From Paenibacillus apiarius (GTDB lineage Bacteria > Bacillota > Bacilli > Paenibacillales > Paenibacillaceae): a DNA stretch of 64,000 nucleotides. Below, in pieces: positions 63,350-64,000 of this stretch; positions within the stretch are counted from its first letter, which is position 1, and each line of letters starts with the position of its first letter. The translations under genes and the position numbers were made by a program. The notes under the pieces were generated by a model. It was not told the origin of the DNA and did no database searches. It was given only the letters and a program-made list of their open reading frames with translations. The DNA is taken from positions 4,712,001-4,776,000 of the forward strand of contig NZ_JAFFHZ010000001.1 in NCBI RefSeq assembly GCF_017052585.1, given 5' to 3'.

Positions 63350-63524
63350 GGGTTCCTCCTTTTCCAAAATGATGAAGAATGAATTGCACTATTATGGTAG
63401 GTGCGATCGCAGTTCTCCACAATATTCTTTTTTTCTTATTTATATGCCGATGTTCGGATTTCAGCGAATTCGCAGATGGAGCGGAAACTTTGCCGATAGC
63501 CAGGAGGCGCCGCTTTCGAATACG

Positions 63525-64000
63525 ATGTCGTTGTCACGAAATGGTCACGAGAGGAGGATATGCGAAATCAGACACATCCGCGTCCGGTCTGAGAAGAACC
63601 TGCTGCGCAAGCTCAATCAGACCAAATATTTATGGCTGCTGTTTCTGCCTTGTTTGCTGTATTACGCCGTGTTCAAGTACGCCCCTATGTTCGGCATCAT
63701 CATTTCGTTTAAAGATTACAATTTGTTCAAAGGCATTCAAGAGAGCGCTTGGGTCGGATGGAAATATTACCGGATGTTTTTTGAGAATCCCGATTTCATG
63801 AAGCTGATGCGCAACACCTTGCTGCTCGGCGTGTACAACTTGGTGTTCGGATTCCCGGCGCCGATTGCATTGGCCGTGCTGCTGAACGAGGTGAAGCATT
63901 CGTTTTTCAAGCGCTTCGTGCAAACGGTAAGCTATTTGCCGCACTTCATTTCCAACGTGGTCGTCGCATCGATGGTAGTCATGTTCTTGTCGCCGACTGG
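63525..64000 (+). CDS. LplB-like sugar ABC transporter permease, N-terminal part
   Basis: The frame is open to the window end, about 158 residues visible. KYLWLLFLPCLLYYAVFKYAPMFG, with helix 1, and IISFKDYNLF, NTLLLGVYNLVFGFPAPI and ALAVLLNEVKH are typical of the LplB/binding-protein-dependent permease group. The start is uncertain. The in-frame ATG at 63525 has AGGAGG 16 bases upstream. A much better GAGAGGAGG sits at an ATG at 63560 that is in another frame and stops after 10 codons. A one-base deletion near 63590 would join it to the permease. The regulator gene is divergent. Confidence 0.8.
   Translation, partial: MSLSRNGHERRICEIRHIRVRSEKNLLRKLNQTKYLWLLFLPCLLYYAVFKYAPMFGIIISFKDYNLFKGIQESAWVGWKYYRMFFENPDFMKLMRNTLLLGVYNLVFGFPAPIALAVLLNEVKHSFFKRFVQTVSYLPHFISNVVVASMVVMFLSPT

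Overview
The window comes from a low-to-moderate G+C, spore-forming Firmicute, most likely Paenibacillus or a close relative. The gene order ymfH-ymfI-ymfJ-ymfK-rodZ ... pgsA-cinA-recA ... rny-ymdB-spoVS ... dipeptidase-korA-korB ... miaB-ricA is the conserved Bacillales core. It includes the sporulation gene spoVS, here behind a textbook sigma-H promoter, strong Gram-positive ribosome binding sites, and many GTG/TTG starts. The species cannot be fixed from the sequence alone. No tRNA, rRNA, CRISPR array, prophage or intact insertion sequence was seen.

Layout. (1) 1-20.9 kb: core block covering EF-P modification partners, cell shape (RodZ), ribosome and tRNA methylthiotransferases (RimO, MiaB), phospholipid synthesis (PgsA), competence and recombination (CinA, RecA with SOS box, RecX), RNA turnover (RNase Y, YmdB, RicA), SpoVS, and a 2-oxoacid:ferredoxin oxidoreductase (KorAB) followed by PduL. 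(2) 21.2-31.9 kb: a complete Gram-positive type IV pilus locus. A rightward operon pilB-pilT-pilC-pilA-pilD-pilM-pilN-pilO converges on a leftward operon of three minor prepilins. The last of these carries a large repetitive C-terminal domain and is the likely pilus tip. (3) 32.1-36.2 kb: etfBA divergent from a long-chain acyl-CoA ligase, pointing to fatty acid oxidation. (4) 36.4-45.9 kb: housekeeping and accessory metabolism, with a thioesterase, NAD salvage (nicotinamidase and PncB), an SMP-30 protein, two GNAT enzymes with a nitrilase-type hydrolase, a P1 peptidase, L-lactate dehydrogenase, CopZ and a HesB-like protein. (5) 46.0-48.9 kb: a cobalamin riboswitch controlling metE. (6) 49-58 kb: SDR, DUF3939, DUF1992, glutaminase, a phosphodiester-glycosidase-like membrane protein, nitroreductase, DUF72, a CatE-like dioxygenase and an ABC-F ATPase. 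(7) 58.2-60.5 kb: a guanine-type purine riboswitch with an unusually long structured leader controlling xpt-pbuX. (8) 61-64 kb: a membrane-bound AraC-type regulator divergent from an LplB-like sugar ABC permease cut by the window end.

How the parts relate. RNase Y, YmdB and RicA share the window. In Bacillus subtilis RicA works with RNase Y in mRNA maturation and affects competence, biofilm and sporulation, and here it directly precedes the pilus operon. KorAB and PduL could form a route from 2-oxoacids through acyl-CoA to acyl-phosphate. The two riboswitch loci are classical feedback circuits.

The items most worth a second look are the pilus tip subunit, the extra RNA domains in the xpt leader, the mutually exclusive hairpins in the rny leader, a promoter-terminator unit between cinA and recA, a swapped and split version of the YhcX fusion, and a short cysteine-containing peptide frame at 60.8 kb.
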